Part shown: positions 21,650 to 34,964 of the stretch, piece after piece
How positions within the stretch are numbered: the first letter of the stretch is position 1
How the letters are laid out: every line of letters starts with the position of its first letter
Source: Mycolicibacillus koreensis
Lineage (GTDB): Bacteria > Actinomycetota > Actinomycetes > Mycobacteriales > Mycobacteriaceae
Direction of reading: 5' to 3'
Length of the DNA: 64,000 nucleotides
NCBI RefSeq assembly: GCF_002104795.1
Contig: NZ_NCXO01000007.1
Location: 55,418-119,417 of the forward strand
Notes under the pieces: generated by a model
Told to the model about the DNA's origin: nothing
What the model saw: the letters and a program-made list of their open reading frames with translations, nothing else
The model's database searches: none
Position numbers and translations under genes: made by a program

Positions 21650-22285
21650 TTATCGGCCGTCGAACAGTGCTGTGGCCAGCCGATCGGGCTCCACGTCGGC
21701 GCCGACCACCTGCCAGGGCCCGCCGTAGCCGTTCTCGGCCAGGCCCGCGTAGACCGCGCCGGTGCGCTGCTGCAGACCGCCGTCGCGCTCATAGGCGTCG
21801 CGGGCCCGGTCCTGCTGCTCGACGGCGCGCCGTCGCGCCCGCTGCTCGGCGACCGCGGTCGGCACCGCCAACAGCACCTGCCGGTCGGGCTGCGGCAACC
21901 CGAAACGCTCGTACTCCAGTTGCGCCACCCACCGCGCCACCTCGCCGGTGGCGTCCTGGTGCAGCCGGGCGGCGCTGTAGGCGGCGTTCGACGCCACATA
22001 GCGGTCCAGGATCACCACGTCGTGGCCGCGGCGCAGGTGCGCGATGTGGTCTTTGGCCCCGGCGCGGTCCAGTGCGAACAGCACCGCCATCGCATACACC
22101 GACGAGGCCAGGTCGCCGTGATCGCCGTGCAGCGCCTCGGCGGCCAGGTCAGCGGTGACCGAGTGGTGATAGCGGGGAAACGACACCGTCGCCACCGTCG
22201 CCCCCCGCCGGGCCCAGGCGGCCCGCAGCCCGGCGGTCAGTGTGTGTTTGCCGGCGCCGTCGACCCCTTCGATCGCGATCAGCAT
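21650..22285 (-). CDS. tmk: thymidylate kinase
   Basis: Phosphorylates dTMP to dTDP. P-loop IEGVDGAGKHTL (residues 5-16), the DRY-type motif ILDRYVASNAAYSAARL (about 93-109) and the lid segment RDAYERDGGLQQRTGAVY. The mycobacterial signature ASNAAYSAARL matches Rv3247c. It has 211 residues, ends with TAA 52 bases before mtrA and has a TCC-type P-loop neighbour (His14 where M. tuberculosis has Arg). Same strand as mtrA, possibly co-transcribed. Confidence 0.94.
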   Translation of the reverse strand: MLIAIEGVDGAGKHTLTAGLRAAWARRGATVATVSFPRYHHSVTADLAAEALHGDHGDLASSVYAMAVLFALDRAGAKDHIAHLRRGHDVVILDRYVASNAAYSAARLHQDATGEVARWVAQLEYERFGLPQPDRQVLLAVPTAVAEQRARRRAVEQQDRARDAYERDGGLQQRTGAVYAGLAENGYGGPWQVVGADVEPDRLATALFDGR

Positions 22286-22329
22286 CCGCGCAGCTTAGCC
22301 GCTACCCACTGCGCCGACCGGGAGGGCGG

Positions 22330-23769
22330 TCAGCCGTTGACGACCAGTTGCAGCCCGTGCCGGTGCCGGGCGGTCTTGCGCCGCTTGCTGGCGGCCACCA
22401 GCCGGTCCACCGCGACCTGCACGCCGCGGGCCAACTCGTCGATGTCGGGCACCGCGTCGAAGTCGGCCAGGATCCCGAAGTACAGGTCGTCGCCGTAGCT
22501 GAGGATCGCCACTCCGGTGCGCAGCTGCATGGCGATCGGCGGCACCGGCAGCACGTCGGTGACCGGGCAGCCCAGGATCGACAGCCGTTGCCGCGGGCCG
22601 GGAACGTTGGTGGCCAACGCGACCACCCCGCGCTGCGGCAGCCGGGTGGCCAGCCGCACCGTCCACGCGGTCAGCGGGTAGGGCACCCGGTTGGCCAGCG
22701 CGACGACCGCGCTCCCGGCTTGGCGCTGGCCGGCCGATTTGGTGCGGGTCAGGCGCGCATGCACCATCCGCAGCCGCTGCACCGGGTTGGCCTCCTCTAC
22801 CGGCAGGTAGGGCAACATCACCGAGACGCGGTTGTCGGTTTTGTCGAACTCGTCGAGGGAACGCACCGAGACCGGCACCAGGGTGCGCAGCGAGTCGTGC
22901 TGGGGCTGCTCGCCGTGTCGGATCAAGGTGTTGCGGTAGCTCTCGGCGAGTGCTGCCAACGCCACGTCGTTGACGGTCACGTCGAAGGTCGCGCACACCC
23001 GCCGCACGTCGGCCAGCGCGATCCGCACCGCGCCGAAGCGGCGCAGGTTGGTCATGGGGCCGTTGAGCGAGGAGGTCGGCGCGGCACCGATCAGACCGGC
23101 CGCCAACTCGCTGGCACCCTGCACCGCGGTGACGGTCGCGGCCGCCATCGCCGACGCCGCCCCGCGCAGACCGCCGATCCAGTGCAGCGGGTCCAGTCCT
23201 CCCGACCGCGGGTCCACCGCGGCCGCGGCGACCGTGCTCGTCGCGGCGGCGGGACCGGCGGCGCGGGTGCGCTCGGCGAAGGCCGCGCCGGCCCCACCGT
23301 CGGCGAGCCCGGCGAGCATGTGCGCGGTGGCGATGCCGTCGGCGATGCAGTGGTGGACCTTCATCAGCATCGCCCACCGACCCTCCGAGAGCCCTTCGAT
23401 GACCCAGATCTCCCACAGCGGTCGGCTGCGATCGAGACGCCATGCCATCACCTCGGCGACCAGCCGGTGCAGCTCAGCGTCCCCGCCCGGCTGCGGCACA
23501 CCGATCCGCCGCACATGGCGGGTGATGTCGAAGTCGTCGTCGTCCACCCATTCCGGCGGCCCGATATCGAAGGGGTGCAACTGAATCCGCTGCGAGAACC
23601 TCGGGCAGGCCCGCATCCGCTCACCCAGGGTCCTCCGCAACACCGATTGATCCGGGACCGGCCCGGCCAACAGGGCCAACCCGCCGATGGCCAGGCTGAC
23701 GTGCCGGTCGGAGTCCTCCGCCTGCAGGAATCCGGCGTCCAGAGTGGTCATGCGGTTCTCGTGGTTCAC
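22330..23769 (-). CDS. tgs1: triacylglycerol synthase of the dormancy regulon, Tgs1 type
   Basis: WS/DGAT enzyme that makes storage triacylglycerol from diacylglycerol and acyl-CoA. GTG 23769 (VNHENRMTTLDAGFLQAEDSDRH) was chosen because GGGAGG lies about 8 bases upstream and the protein aligns with M. tuberculosis Tgs1 from its first residues; ATG 23751 is the alternative. The active-site motif HHCIADG is complete at 139-145, unlike the Tgs3-like protein in this window. Later conserved blocks: SSLNGPMTNLRR, NDVALAALAESYRNTLI, VATNVPGP-type LATNVPGPRQ, AILSYGDDLYFGILAD. Divergent from the Rv3131-type nitroreductase, with DosR-like boxes between them. Confidence 0.93.
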   Translation of the reverse strand: MNHENRMTTLDAGFLQAEDSDRHVSLAIGGLALLAGPVPDQSVLRRTLGERMRACPRFSQRIQLHPFDIGPPEWVDDDDFDITRHVRRIGVPQPGGDAELHRLVAEVMAWRLDRSRPLWEIWVIEGLSEGRWAMLMKVHHCIADGIATAHMLAGLADGGAGAAFAERTRAAGPAAATSTVAAAAVDPRSGGLDPLHWIGGLRGAASAMAAATVTAVQGASELAAGLIGAAPTSSLNGPMTNLRRFGAVRIALADVRRVCATFDVTVNDVALAALAESYRNTLIRHGEQPQHDSLRTLVPVSVRSLDEFDKTDNRVSVMLPYLPVEEANPVQRLRMVHARLTRTKSAGQRQAGSAVVALANRVPYPLTAWTVRLATRLPQRGVVALATNVPGPRQRLSILGCPVTDVLPVPPIAMQLRTGVAILSYGDDLYFGILADFDAVPDIDELARGVQVAVDRLVAASKRRKTARHRHGLQLVVNG

Positions 23770-23834
23770 GGCCCCAACCTCCCAGTGCGGCAACACCCGT
23801 CCTCTTCACTATCGGGGATCGCCCGCGTGCTGCG

Positions 23835-23854
23835 ACAGGGCCGGAAGTCCCCGG
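23835..23854. promoter_or_regulatory. candidate DosR box in the tgs1/nitroreductase divergent region
   Basis: The segment ACAGGGCCGGAAGTCCCCGG fits the DosR consensus TTSGGGACTWWAGTCCCSAA in spacing (GGG-N8-CCC) and in the right half (AAGTCCC). Three of 14 core positions differ. It lies about 66 bp upstream of tgs1 and 137 bp upstream of the nitroreductase start. An extra half site (AAGTCCC) is at 23876-23882. Confidence 0.6.
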
Positions 23855-23887
23855 TCAGAGATCGCCACCCGCCGAAAGTCCCGCCCG

Positions 23888-23910
23888 GCAGGGGGCTTCG
23901 TCCCCTGCCC
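23888..23910. promoter_or_regulatory. inverted repeat overlapping a second DosR-like box
   Basis: Arms GGCAGGGG (23888-23895) and CCCCTGCC (23903-23910) around GCTTCGT form a perfect 8-bp inverted repeat. Within it GGG-N8-CCC spacing (23892-23905) and the TTCGTCCC right half resemble a DosR box. It is about 80 bp before the nitroreductase start. It could be an operator or a hairpin; a DosR site is favoured by context. Confidence 0.45.
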
Positions 23911-23990
23911 GTGACCGGTCGGCGCGCGGCAGAGTGGACCTCGATGGCGACACCGCCGACGGCGGCGGGCCGATGGGGAGGTGGACGGTG

Positions 23991-27401
<3,411 letters not shown>

Positions 27402-27473
27402 CGCACCTCCTCCCCCGAGGTTAACCGGTGGACCGGCTCCTTCCGGTGCGGCGCACGCAGATCAGTACCGAGA

Positions 27474-28931
<1,458 letters not shown>

Positions 28932-29032
28932 TTTTCTAGGGCCCCTTTGAGGAATGCGGTCGATCGGGTCACGCTCGTGGCGCTGGCGCGATCCACGTTA
29001 CCGGCGGCGGCGCCCGGTCGGCCCCGGCGGGG

Positions 29033-29686
29033 TCACTCGGTCTCGATGACGCCGTAGCGTTCGGCGACGGGGGTGAACAGCCGGGCCAGATCGGCGGCCA
29101 CATCGCGGTCGGACTCCGGCGGCATCGACACGTAGCTGATCGCCAGGCGCACGATCGCCCGCGCCAGGATGCCGGCGTCGTCTTCGCTGACCCGCACCCA
29201 CGAATGCATGAAGGTCGTGGTCAACCGGCCCGCGCTGCGGGCGATGATCGGCGCACTGTCGGTGGTGATGATCTGCAGCAGATCGGGTTTGGCCGCCCCG
29301 GTCAACAGCGAGATCACCAGCGGGTCGGCGGCCGAGGCCGCGAAGAACAACCGGAACCCCTCCAGGAACGCGGCGTTGAGGTCGCCGACGTTGCCCTCGA
29401 TCGCGGTGTCGATCATGTCGACGAGCCGGTCGGCCAGGCGCACCGCATACCCCTGCGCGAGGCCTTGCCGGGAGCCGAACTCGTTGTAGATGGTTTGGCG
29501 GCTCACCCCGGCGGCCCGGGCGACGTCGGCGAGGGTGATCGACGACCAATCGCGGTTGCCGAGCAGCTCACGCATGGCGTCGAGCACCGAGTCGCGCAGC
29601 AGCGCCCGCGAGGCCTCGGCGTAGGGCACACGGACGTTGCGACTCACCCGGGCGACATTAGTCGTTGCACCGGCGGTGGCGGTCAC
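29033..29686 (-). CDS. alkX: TetR-family regulator of the alkane hydroxylase operon (AlkX/Rv3249c type)
   Basis: The start at GTG 29686 overlaps the rubredoxin stop (GTGA); longer in-frame starts run through rubredoxin. The 217-residue protein has an N-terminal [59 protein letters not shown] (about 33-90), and an all-alpha ligand domain. Third gene of alkB-rubredoxin-tetR, as at Rv3252c-Rv3249c. A palindrome upstream of alkB is its likely operator. It probably represses the operon and releases DNA on binding an alkane-derived lipid; that is inference from family and position. Confidence 0.88.
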   Translation of the reverse strand: MTATAGATTNVARVSRNVRVPYAEASRALLRDSVLDAMRELLGNRDWSSITLADVARAAGVSRQTIYNEFGSRQGLAQGYAVRLADRLVDMIDTAIEGNVGDLNAAFLEGFRLFFAASAADPLVISLLTGAAKPDLLQIITTDSAPIIARSAGRLTTTFMHSWVRVSEDDAGILARAIVRLAISYVSMPPESDRDVAADLARLFTPVAERYGVIETE

Positions 29687-29865
29687 CGACGGGCGACTTC
29701 CACCATCTCGAAGTCGGCCTTGGCCGCACCGCAGTCCGGGCAGCTCCAGTCCTCGGGGATGTCGGCCCAGCGGGTGCCCGGGGCGATCCCGTCCTCGGGC
29801 CAGCCCTGCGCCTCGTCGTACTCGAAGCCGCACTGCAGGCAGCGGAACAGTTTGTAGTCGTCCAT
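29683..29865 (-). CDS. rubB: rubredoxin (alkane hydroxylase electron carrier)
   Basis: Small iron protein carrying electrons from a rubredoxin reductase to AlkB. Sixty residues with Cys9-x2-Cys12 and Cys42-x2-Cys45 (CLQCGFEY ... SCPDCGAAK) and the usual [20 protein letters not shown] loop. AAGGAG lies 6 bases before ATG 29865. M. tuberculosis has two adjacent rubredoxins (rubA, rubB); only one is here. The tail VEVARR is close to the RubB-type end, but the A/B assignment is a guess. Confidence 0.92.
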   Translation of the reverse strand: MDDYKLFRCLQCGFEYDEAQGWPEDGIAPGTRWADIPEDWSCPDCGAAKADFEMVEVARR

Positions 29866-29914
29866 CGGTACTCCTTCGGTCGTGTCGGGCTCGTGTCGGG
29901 ATCGCCGCGTCGGC

Positions 29915-31144
29915 TCATCCGACCGCCGAATAGCGGGCCAGGATCTTCTCCCGCCGGTGCGGGGCGATGTTGGCGCGACGGAGGTCGCCGCCGTAGTGGG
30001 CCAGCACCCGGTGGTCCATCAGCCGGCGCCACAGCGGCGGCAGATAGGTCAACCCGATCAACGACGCGTAACCGCTGGGCAGGTTGGGCGCGGTGTCCAT
30101 GCTGCGCAACGTCTGGTAGCGCCGGGTCGGGTTGGCGTGGTGGTCGGAGTGACGCTGCAGGTGGTAGAGGAACAGGTTGGTCACGATGTGATCGGAGTTC
30201 CAGCTGTGCTCGGGGGTGCAGCGCTCATAGCGCCCGTTGGCGCGTTTGGCCCGCAGCAGCCCGTAGTGCTCCAGGTAGTTCACCGATTCCAGCAGGGAGA
30301 ACCCGTAGACCGCCTGGATGATCACGAACGGGATCAGCCCGACCCCGAACACCGCGATCAGCGCGCCCCACAGCACCACCGACATCGCCCAGGCGTTGAG
30401 CACGTCGTTGTGCGGCCAGGTACGCGGGTCCCACGGGCTGCGACCCAGCCGGCGCAGTCGCGCGGCCTCCAGGTGCAGCGCCGAACGCAGGCTGCCGAAC
30501 ACGCTGCGCGGGAAGAACACCCAAAACGATTCCCCGAATCGCGCCGAGGCGGGATCCTCCGGGGTTGCGACCCGGACGTGGTGGCCGCGGTTGTGTTCGA
30601 CGTAGAAGTGGCCGTAGCAGCTCTGTGCCAGGGTGATCTTGGACAGCCAGCGCTCCAGCGACTCCTTCTTGTGCCCCATCTCGTGGGCGGTGTTGATGCC
30701 GATGCCGCCGAGTGCCCCCACCGACAGCGCCAGCCCGATCTTGGCAGGCCAGCCCAGGCCGCCGTCGAAGCCGAGCCAGCTGAGGTTCGACGCGGTGAAC
30801 AGGTAGGCGCCGAGGATCACGCTGAGGTACTGGAACGGCAGGTACAGATAGGTGCAGTAGCGGTAGTACCGGTCGTTCTCCAACGCCGCCATCACCTCGT
30901 CGGGCGGGTTTTGCCCGTCGGCGCCGAAGCGCAGGTCCAGGATCGGCAGCAGCACGTAGATCAGGAACGGCCCGATCCAGAACAGCGACTGGGCGGCGGT
31001 GTGCCAGCCGGCCTGGTTGAGCCCCCACACGATCGGCAGGACCAGGAACAACGCGGTCGGCGCGATCAGCCCCAACAGCCACAGGTAGCGCTTCTTGTCA
31101 CGCCAGCCCGCCGCGGCGACCGGAGTCGAAGTCTCGACAGTCAA
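29915..31144 (-). CDS. alkB: alkane 1-monooxygenase (AlkB)
   Basis: Integral membrane non-haem di-iron hydroxylase that oxidises the terminal methyl group of medium-chain alkanes. His boxes HEMGH, EHNRGHH (with the [13 protein letters not shown] segment), NYLEHYG and [11 protein letters not shown] are complete. Six TM helices are visible, the first at about 20-40. It has 409 residues, like Rv3252c. First gene of the alkB-rubredoxin-tetR operon, with an operator-like palindrome 45 bp upstream. Confidence 0.95.
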   Translation of the reverse strand: MTVETSTPVAAAGWRDKKRYLWLLGLIAPTALFLVLPIVWGLNQAGWHTAAQSLFWIGPFLIYVLLPILDLRFGADGQNPPDEVMAALENDRYYRYCTYLYLPFQYLSVILGAYLFTASNLSWLGFDGGLGWPAKIGLALSVGALGGIGINTAHEMGHKKESLERWLSKITLAQSCYGHFYVEHNRGHHVRVATPEDPASARFGESFWVFFPRSVFGSLRSALHLEAARLRRLGRSPWDPRTWPHNDVLNAWAMSVVLWGALIAVFGVGLIPFVIIQAVYGFSLLESVNYLEHYGLLRAKRANGRYERCTPEHSWNSDHIVTNLFLYHLQRHSDHHANPTRRYQTLRSMDTAPNLPSGYASLIGLTYLPPLWRRLMDHRVLAHYGGDLRRANIAPHRREKILARYSAVG

Positions 31145-31188
31145 TGCTCATCCTCCTTGTGAGTTCCCCCACCTCACAAATGGACATT

Positions 31189-31206
31189 ACCGACTTTTAT
31201 GTCGGT
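31189..31206. promoter_or_regulatory. candidate operator upstream of alkB
   Basis: ACCGAC-N6-GTCGGT inverted repeat in an AT-rich stretch (31176-31236) between alkB and the permease gene. Flanking copies of GACATTA (31183, 31213) make a wider imperfect symmetry. It lies 45-62 bp upstream of alkB, where an AlkX-type repressor would act. Confidence 0.5.
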
Positions 31207-31222
31207 TCGCTAGACATTAATC

Positions 31223-32743
31223 CTATTTTTGTAAACGTTGCTGGTCGGGTCCGTCGGCGGCGGCGTCGGTGCGGGCGCTCAGCCGCGCCCCCACCCGGGA
31301 ATGACGCCGCCCGTAGCCGAGATAGAGCGCCACGCCGAGCACCATCCAGACCCCGAAGCGGATCCAGGTCAGCGCGGTCAGGTTGAGCATCAGCCAGCTG
31401 CACGCCAGGATCGACACCGCCGGCAGCACCGGCACCCACGGCGCCCGGAATCCCCGCGGCAGATCCGGGCGGGTGCGCCGCAGGATGATCACCGCCGCCG
31501 ACACCAGCACGAACGCGAACAGCGTGCCGACGTTGACCATCTCCTCGAGCTTGTCCATCGGGAACACCGATGCCGCGACGGCCACCAGCACCGCGACCAT
31601 CACCGTGATCCGCACCGGGGTGCCGCGGGCACCGGTGCGCGCCAGCGCCCGGGGCAGCAGTCCGTCGCGGGCCATCGCGAACAACACCCGCGACTGGCCG
31701 AGCATGAGCACCATCACCACCGTGGTCAGCCCGGCCAGCGCCCCGATCGAGATCACGGTGCCCGCCCAGGTCACCCCGTTGAGCACGAACGCCGTCGCCA
31801 GGTTGGGCGCACCACCGGCGTCGCGCAGTTCGGTGTAGGACACCATCCCGGAGAGCACGATCGACACCGCGATATAGAGCACGGTGACGATGCCCAGCGA
31901 GGCGAGGATGCCGCGGGCGACGTCGCGCTGGGGGTTGCGGGTCTCCTCGGCCGTGGTGGCCACCACGTCGAACCCGATGAACGCGAAGAACACGATCGCC
32001 GCCCCGGCGAGCATTCCGTACCAGCCGTAGTGACTGGTGGTGGCCCCGGTCAGCAGGGAGAACACCGACTGGTCCAGGCCGGTGCCGGCGGTGCCGTCGG
32101 TGCGGGCCGGCGGGATGAACGGGGAGAAGTTGGCCGCCTTGACGTACCCGGCGCCGACGACCACCACCAGCACCACCACCGCCACCTTGACCGTGGTGAC
32201 CACCGCGGAGAACCGCGACGACAGTTTGGTGCCCAGCCCCAGCAGCACGGCGACGACGACCACGATCAGCAGTGCGCCCCAGTCCACGGCGACCGGGCCC
32301 ACGGCGACGGTGCCGCCGCCGAACCCGACGACCGTCGCCAGATAACTCGACCAGCCCTTGGCGACCACCGCCGTGCCCAGCGCGAACTCCAGCACCAGGT
32401 TCCAGCCGACGATCCAGGCGGTGAACTCCCCGAAGGTGGCGTAGGAGAACGTGTAGGCGCTGCCGGCGACCGGTACGGTCGCGGCGAATTCGGCGTAGCA
32501 CAGCGCGGCGAGTCCACAGGTCAGCGCGGCGATGACGAACGACAGCGAGATCGCCGGGCCGGTCAGATCGGCCGCGGTCGAGGCGGTGACGGTGAAGATG
32601 CCCGCGCCGACCACGACCGACACCCCGAAGACGGTGAGGTCACGCCAGGTCAGGTCGCGCCGCAGACGGGTTCCGGCCTGTTCGGTGTCGGCGATCGACT
32701 GCTCCACCGACTTGATGCGCCAGCGGTCCGGCCGGTCGGTCAT
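31223..32743 (-). CDS. APC-superfamily cationic amino acid transporter
   Basis: Polytopic permease of the APC family, close in type to CAT/YfnA proteins and to Rv3253c. Twelve hydrophobic segments are visible from residue 38 to 480. The first helix carries GAGIFTVTA (about 46-54), the substrate-binding unwound segment, and helix 6 has FIGFDVVATTAEETRNPQRD. The 506-residue chain has cytoplasmic charged ends. Substrate is predicted as a cationic or other amino acid, not known. Its stop is 78 bp from the alkB start on the same strand. Confidence 0.9.
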   Translation of the reverse strand: MTDRPDRWRIKSVEQSIADTEQAGTRLRRDLTWRDLTVFGVSVVVGAGIFTVTASTAADLTGPAISLSFVIAALTCGLAALCYAEFAATVPVAGSAYTFSYATFGEFTAWIVGWNLVLEFALGTAVVAKGWSSYLATVVGFGGGTVAVGPVAVDWGALLIVVVVAVLLGLGTKLSSRFSAVVTTVKVAVVVLVVVVGAGYVKAANFSPFIPPARTDGTAGTGLDQSVFSLLTGATTSHYGWYGMLAGAAIVFFAFIGFDVVATTAEETRNPQRDVARGILASLGIVTVLYIAVSIVLSGMVSYTELRDAGGAPNLATAFVLNGVTWAGTVISIGALAGLTTVVMVLMLGQSRVLFAMARDGLLPRALARTGARGTPVRITVMVAVLVAVAASVFPMDKLEEMVNVGTLFAFVLVSAAVIILRRTRPDLPRGFRAPWVPVLPAVSILACSWLMLNLTALTWIRFGVWMVLGVALYLGYGRRHSRVGARLSARTDAAADGPDQQRLQK

Positions 32744-32764
32744 CCTCGCCTCCTGATTCCGGTG

Positions 32765-33682
32765 TCAGCCGGCGGTCGTGCGGTCGAGGTCGGGCTCGAG
32801 GTAGATCACCCGCGCTGCCGGGACCGCGGCGCGGATGCGCGCCTCGGCCGCGTCGATGGCGGCCGCGACGGTCGCCAGCGGGGTACGCGGGCGCAACGCG
32901 ATCTTGGCCGCGACCAGCATCTCCTCCGGGCCCAGGTACTGGGTGCGCAGATGGATGACCCGGTCGACGTGCGGGGTGGCCGCCAACGCGGCCCGGATCG
33001 CGCTCTCCTCCGCCCCGGTGGCGCCCTCCCCGATGAGCAGGCTGTGCATCTCGACCATCAGCACGACCGCGATCACCCCCAGCAGGATCCCGATCGCGGC
33101 GGTGGCGACCCCGTCCCAGACCGGGTCGCCGGTCACCAGGGTCAGGCTCACCCCGGCCAGCGCCAGCCCCAGCCCGATCAGCGCCCCGGCGTCTTCGAGC
33201 AGGACCACCGGCAGCTCGGGGTTACGCGAGGTTCGGATGAACCGCCACCAGGTGCTGTCGGCCTTCAGCGGTCGCGACTCGTGCACCGCGGTGCGGAAAC
33301 TGTAGGACTCCAACAGCAACGCGACCGCCAGGATCGTGATCGCCACCGCGGGGTTGGTCACCGGTGTGGGATGGCTGATCTTGTGGTAGCCCTCGTAGAG
33401 GGCGAACATCGCGCCGGCGGTGAACAGCACCAGTGCCACCACGAACGACCAGAAGTAGCGGCTGCGCCCGTAGCCGAACGGGTGCAGGGCGTCGGCGGCG
33501 CGCCGCGCCGCGCGCTGGCCGAACAGCAACAGGCCCTGGTTGCCGGTGTCGGCGACCGAGTGCACCGCCTCGGCCAGCAGCGCCGAACTGCCGGTGATGG
33601 CGAAGCCGACGAATTTCGCGGCCGCGATCCCGGCGTTGGCGCTCAGGGCCGCCACGATCGCGCGGGTGGAGGCGGCGCTCAC
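32765..33682 (-). CDS. cation diffusion facilitator (CDF) transporter
   Basis: Exports divalent metals such as Zn or Mn by proton exchange. Six TM helices lie within residues 10-215. The metal site appears as HSVAD in helix II (about 41-45) and a Glu-Asp pair in LLEDAGALIGLGLALAG in helix V. A basic aromatic linker (ADSTWWRFIRTSRNPELP) precedes helix V, as in the ZnT9/YdbO-type branch. A cytoplasmic ferredoxin-like domain follows (HVDRVIHLRTQYLGPEEMLVAAKIAL). 305 residues. It replaces the Rv3254 gene found at this place in M. tuberculosis. GTG start 33682. Confidence 0.88.
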   Translation of the reverse strand: MSAASTRAIVAALSANAGIAAAKFVGFAITGSSALLAEAVHSVADTGNQGLLLFGQRAARRAADALHPFGYGRSRYFWSFVVALVLFTAGAMFALYEGYHKISHPTPVTNPAVAITILAVALLLESYSFRTAVHESRPLKADSTWWRFIRTSRNPELPVVLLEDAGALIGLGLALAGVSLTLVTGDPVWDGVATAAIGILLGVIAVVLMVEMHSLLIGEGATGAEESAIRAALAATPHVDRVIHLRTQYLGPEEMLVAAKIALRPRTPLATVAAAIDAAEARIRAAVPAARVIYLEPDLDRTTAG

Positions 33683-33728
33683 CGTCGCGACCCCGTCGGG
33701 GTCGTCGGCTGCGCACCGGAGCCGGGCA

Positions 33729-34955
33729 TCACAGGCCGACGGTGACCCGGAACACCGTGGCGGGCTGGCGCGCCGAGAGTCGGATCGGTCCGTCGTCGGC
33801 GGCCACCCACGCCGCCGCGCCCCGGTCGAGTGTCACCGTGCTCGACTTGGCGTACACGGTCGTCGAGCCCTCGGTGGCGACCAGGATCTGCGGTCCGTCG
33901 TAGGGGCACGGCGCGTCGACCTGATGGCCCAGATCGTCGCCGTCGAGGTGCAGCGCGGCCACCGCGAACTCCTCGGCGGGGGTCTGGTAGACGGTGGCGA
34001 ACCCGTCGCGGCGGGTGGGTGCGCGCAACGCCGACTCCTCGGTGGGGGCGAAGTCGAGCACCCGGAGCAACTCCGGGACGTCGACGTGCTTGGGGGTCAG
34101 CCCGCCGCGTAACACGTTGTCGGAGTTGGCCATCACCTCCAACCCGACACCGTTGAGGTAGCTGTGCAAGTTGCCGGCGGGAACGTAGATCGCCTCCCCG
34201 GGGTTGAGTCGGATGCGATTCAACAACAGGGCGGCCAGCACGCCGGCGTCGCCGGGGTAACGTTCCCCGAGTTCCAGCAGGGTCCGCATTTCGTCACCGA
34301 ATTCCGTTGCCCCCGAACCGACGTAGTGAATGGCCCCTTCGATCACGGTGGGTACCAGCACATCGAGGTCCGGCTGCGGCGCGGTGATCCAGGTGGTGAA
34401 CAAGGCGCGCAGTCCGTCAGCGTCGGCCTGCCCGTCGAGCAGTCCGATGAACGGGTCCAGGTCGGAGACCGCCAGCGCCCGGAGCAGCTCAACGGTGCGG
34501 GCGACCGGGCGGAACCCGGCCAGCGCCTCGAAGGGCTGCAGCGCGACCAACAGCTCGGGTTTGTGGCTGGTGTCGCGATAGTTGCGCACCGGGGAGTTCA
34601 GCGCCACCCCGAGGCGTTCCTCGCGCTGGAATCCCTCGACGGCCTGCCCGGCGCTGGGGTGGGCCTGCAGCGACAGCGGCTCGTCGGCGGCGAGCACCTT
34701 GACCAGGAACGGCAACGTGGCGCCGAACCGGTCCAGCGCGGCGGCGCCGAGTTGACCGGCGGGATCGTCGGCGAGCACGTCGAGCAACGAGGTCTCCTTG
34801 CCCGGGCCGCGCAAAAATGCCGGGTCGCCGGGGTGGGCACCCAGCCACAACTCGGCTTCCGGATGCGCGGCCGGCACGGTCCGGCCGGTGAATTCGGCGA
34901 TGGCGGTACGCGATCCCCAGGCATAGGTGCGGATCGCCCCACGTAGCAGTTCCAC
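33729..34955 (-). CDS. manA: mannose-6-phosphate isomerase
   Basis: Interconverts fructose-6-phosphate and mannose-6-phosphate, feeding GDP-mannose for lipomannan, lipoarabinomannan and PIMs. Type I PMI features: YAWGSRTAIAEFTG at the N-terminus, zinc-site QAHPS (about 98-102) with DTSHKPELL (about 130-138), and the late FAPTEES segment. 408 residues, as Rv3255c. It ends the pmmA-TobH-manA run on the minus strand, spacing 9 bp from the gene before it. Confidence 0.93.
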   Translation of the reverse strand: MELLRGAIRTYAWGSRTAIAEFTGRTVPAAHPEAELWLGAHPGDPAFLRGPGKETSLLDVLADDPAGQLGAAALDRFGATLPFLVKVLAADEPLSLQAHPSAGQAVEGFQREERLGVALNSPVRNYRDTSHKPELLVALQPFEALAGFRPVARTVELLRALAVSDLDPFIGLLDGQADADGLRALFTTWITAPQPDLDVLVPTVIEGAIHYVGSGATEFGDEMRTLLELGERYPGDAGVLAALLLNRIRLNPGEAIYVPAGNLHSYLNGVGLEVMANSDNVLRGGLTPKHVDVPELLRVLDFAPTEESALRAPTRRDGFATVYQTPAEEFAVAALHLDGDDLGHQVDAPCPYDGPQILVATEGSTTVYAKSSTVTLDRGAAAWVAADDGPIRLSARQPATVFRVTVGL

Positions 34956-34964
34956 GGTCTTGAA

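Noticed and set aside
28932..29032. Possible SAH riboswitch before sahH
   Set aside because: I could not find the conserved SAH riboswitch core or paired stems; plain leader is assumed.
31238..33745. 835-codon plus-strand frame opposite the permease and CDF genes
   Set aside because: Shadow frame: His/Arg/Gly-rich, no ribosome site, covers two real genes and the gap between them.
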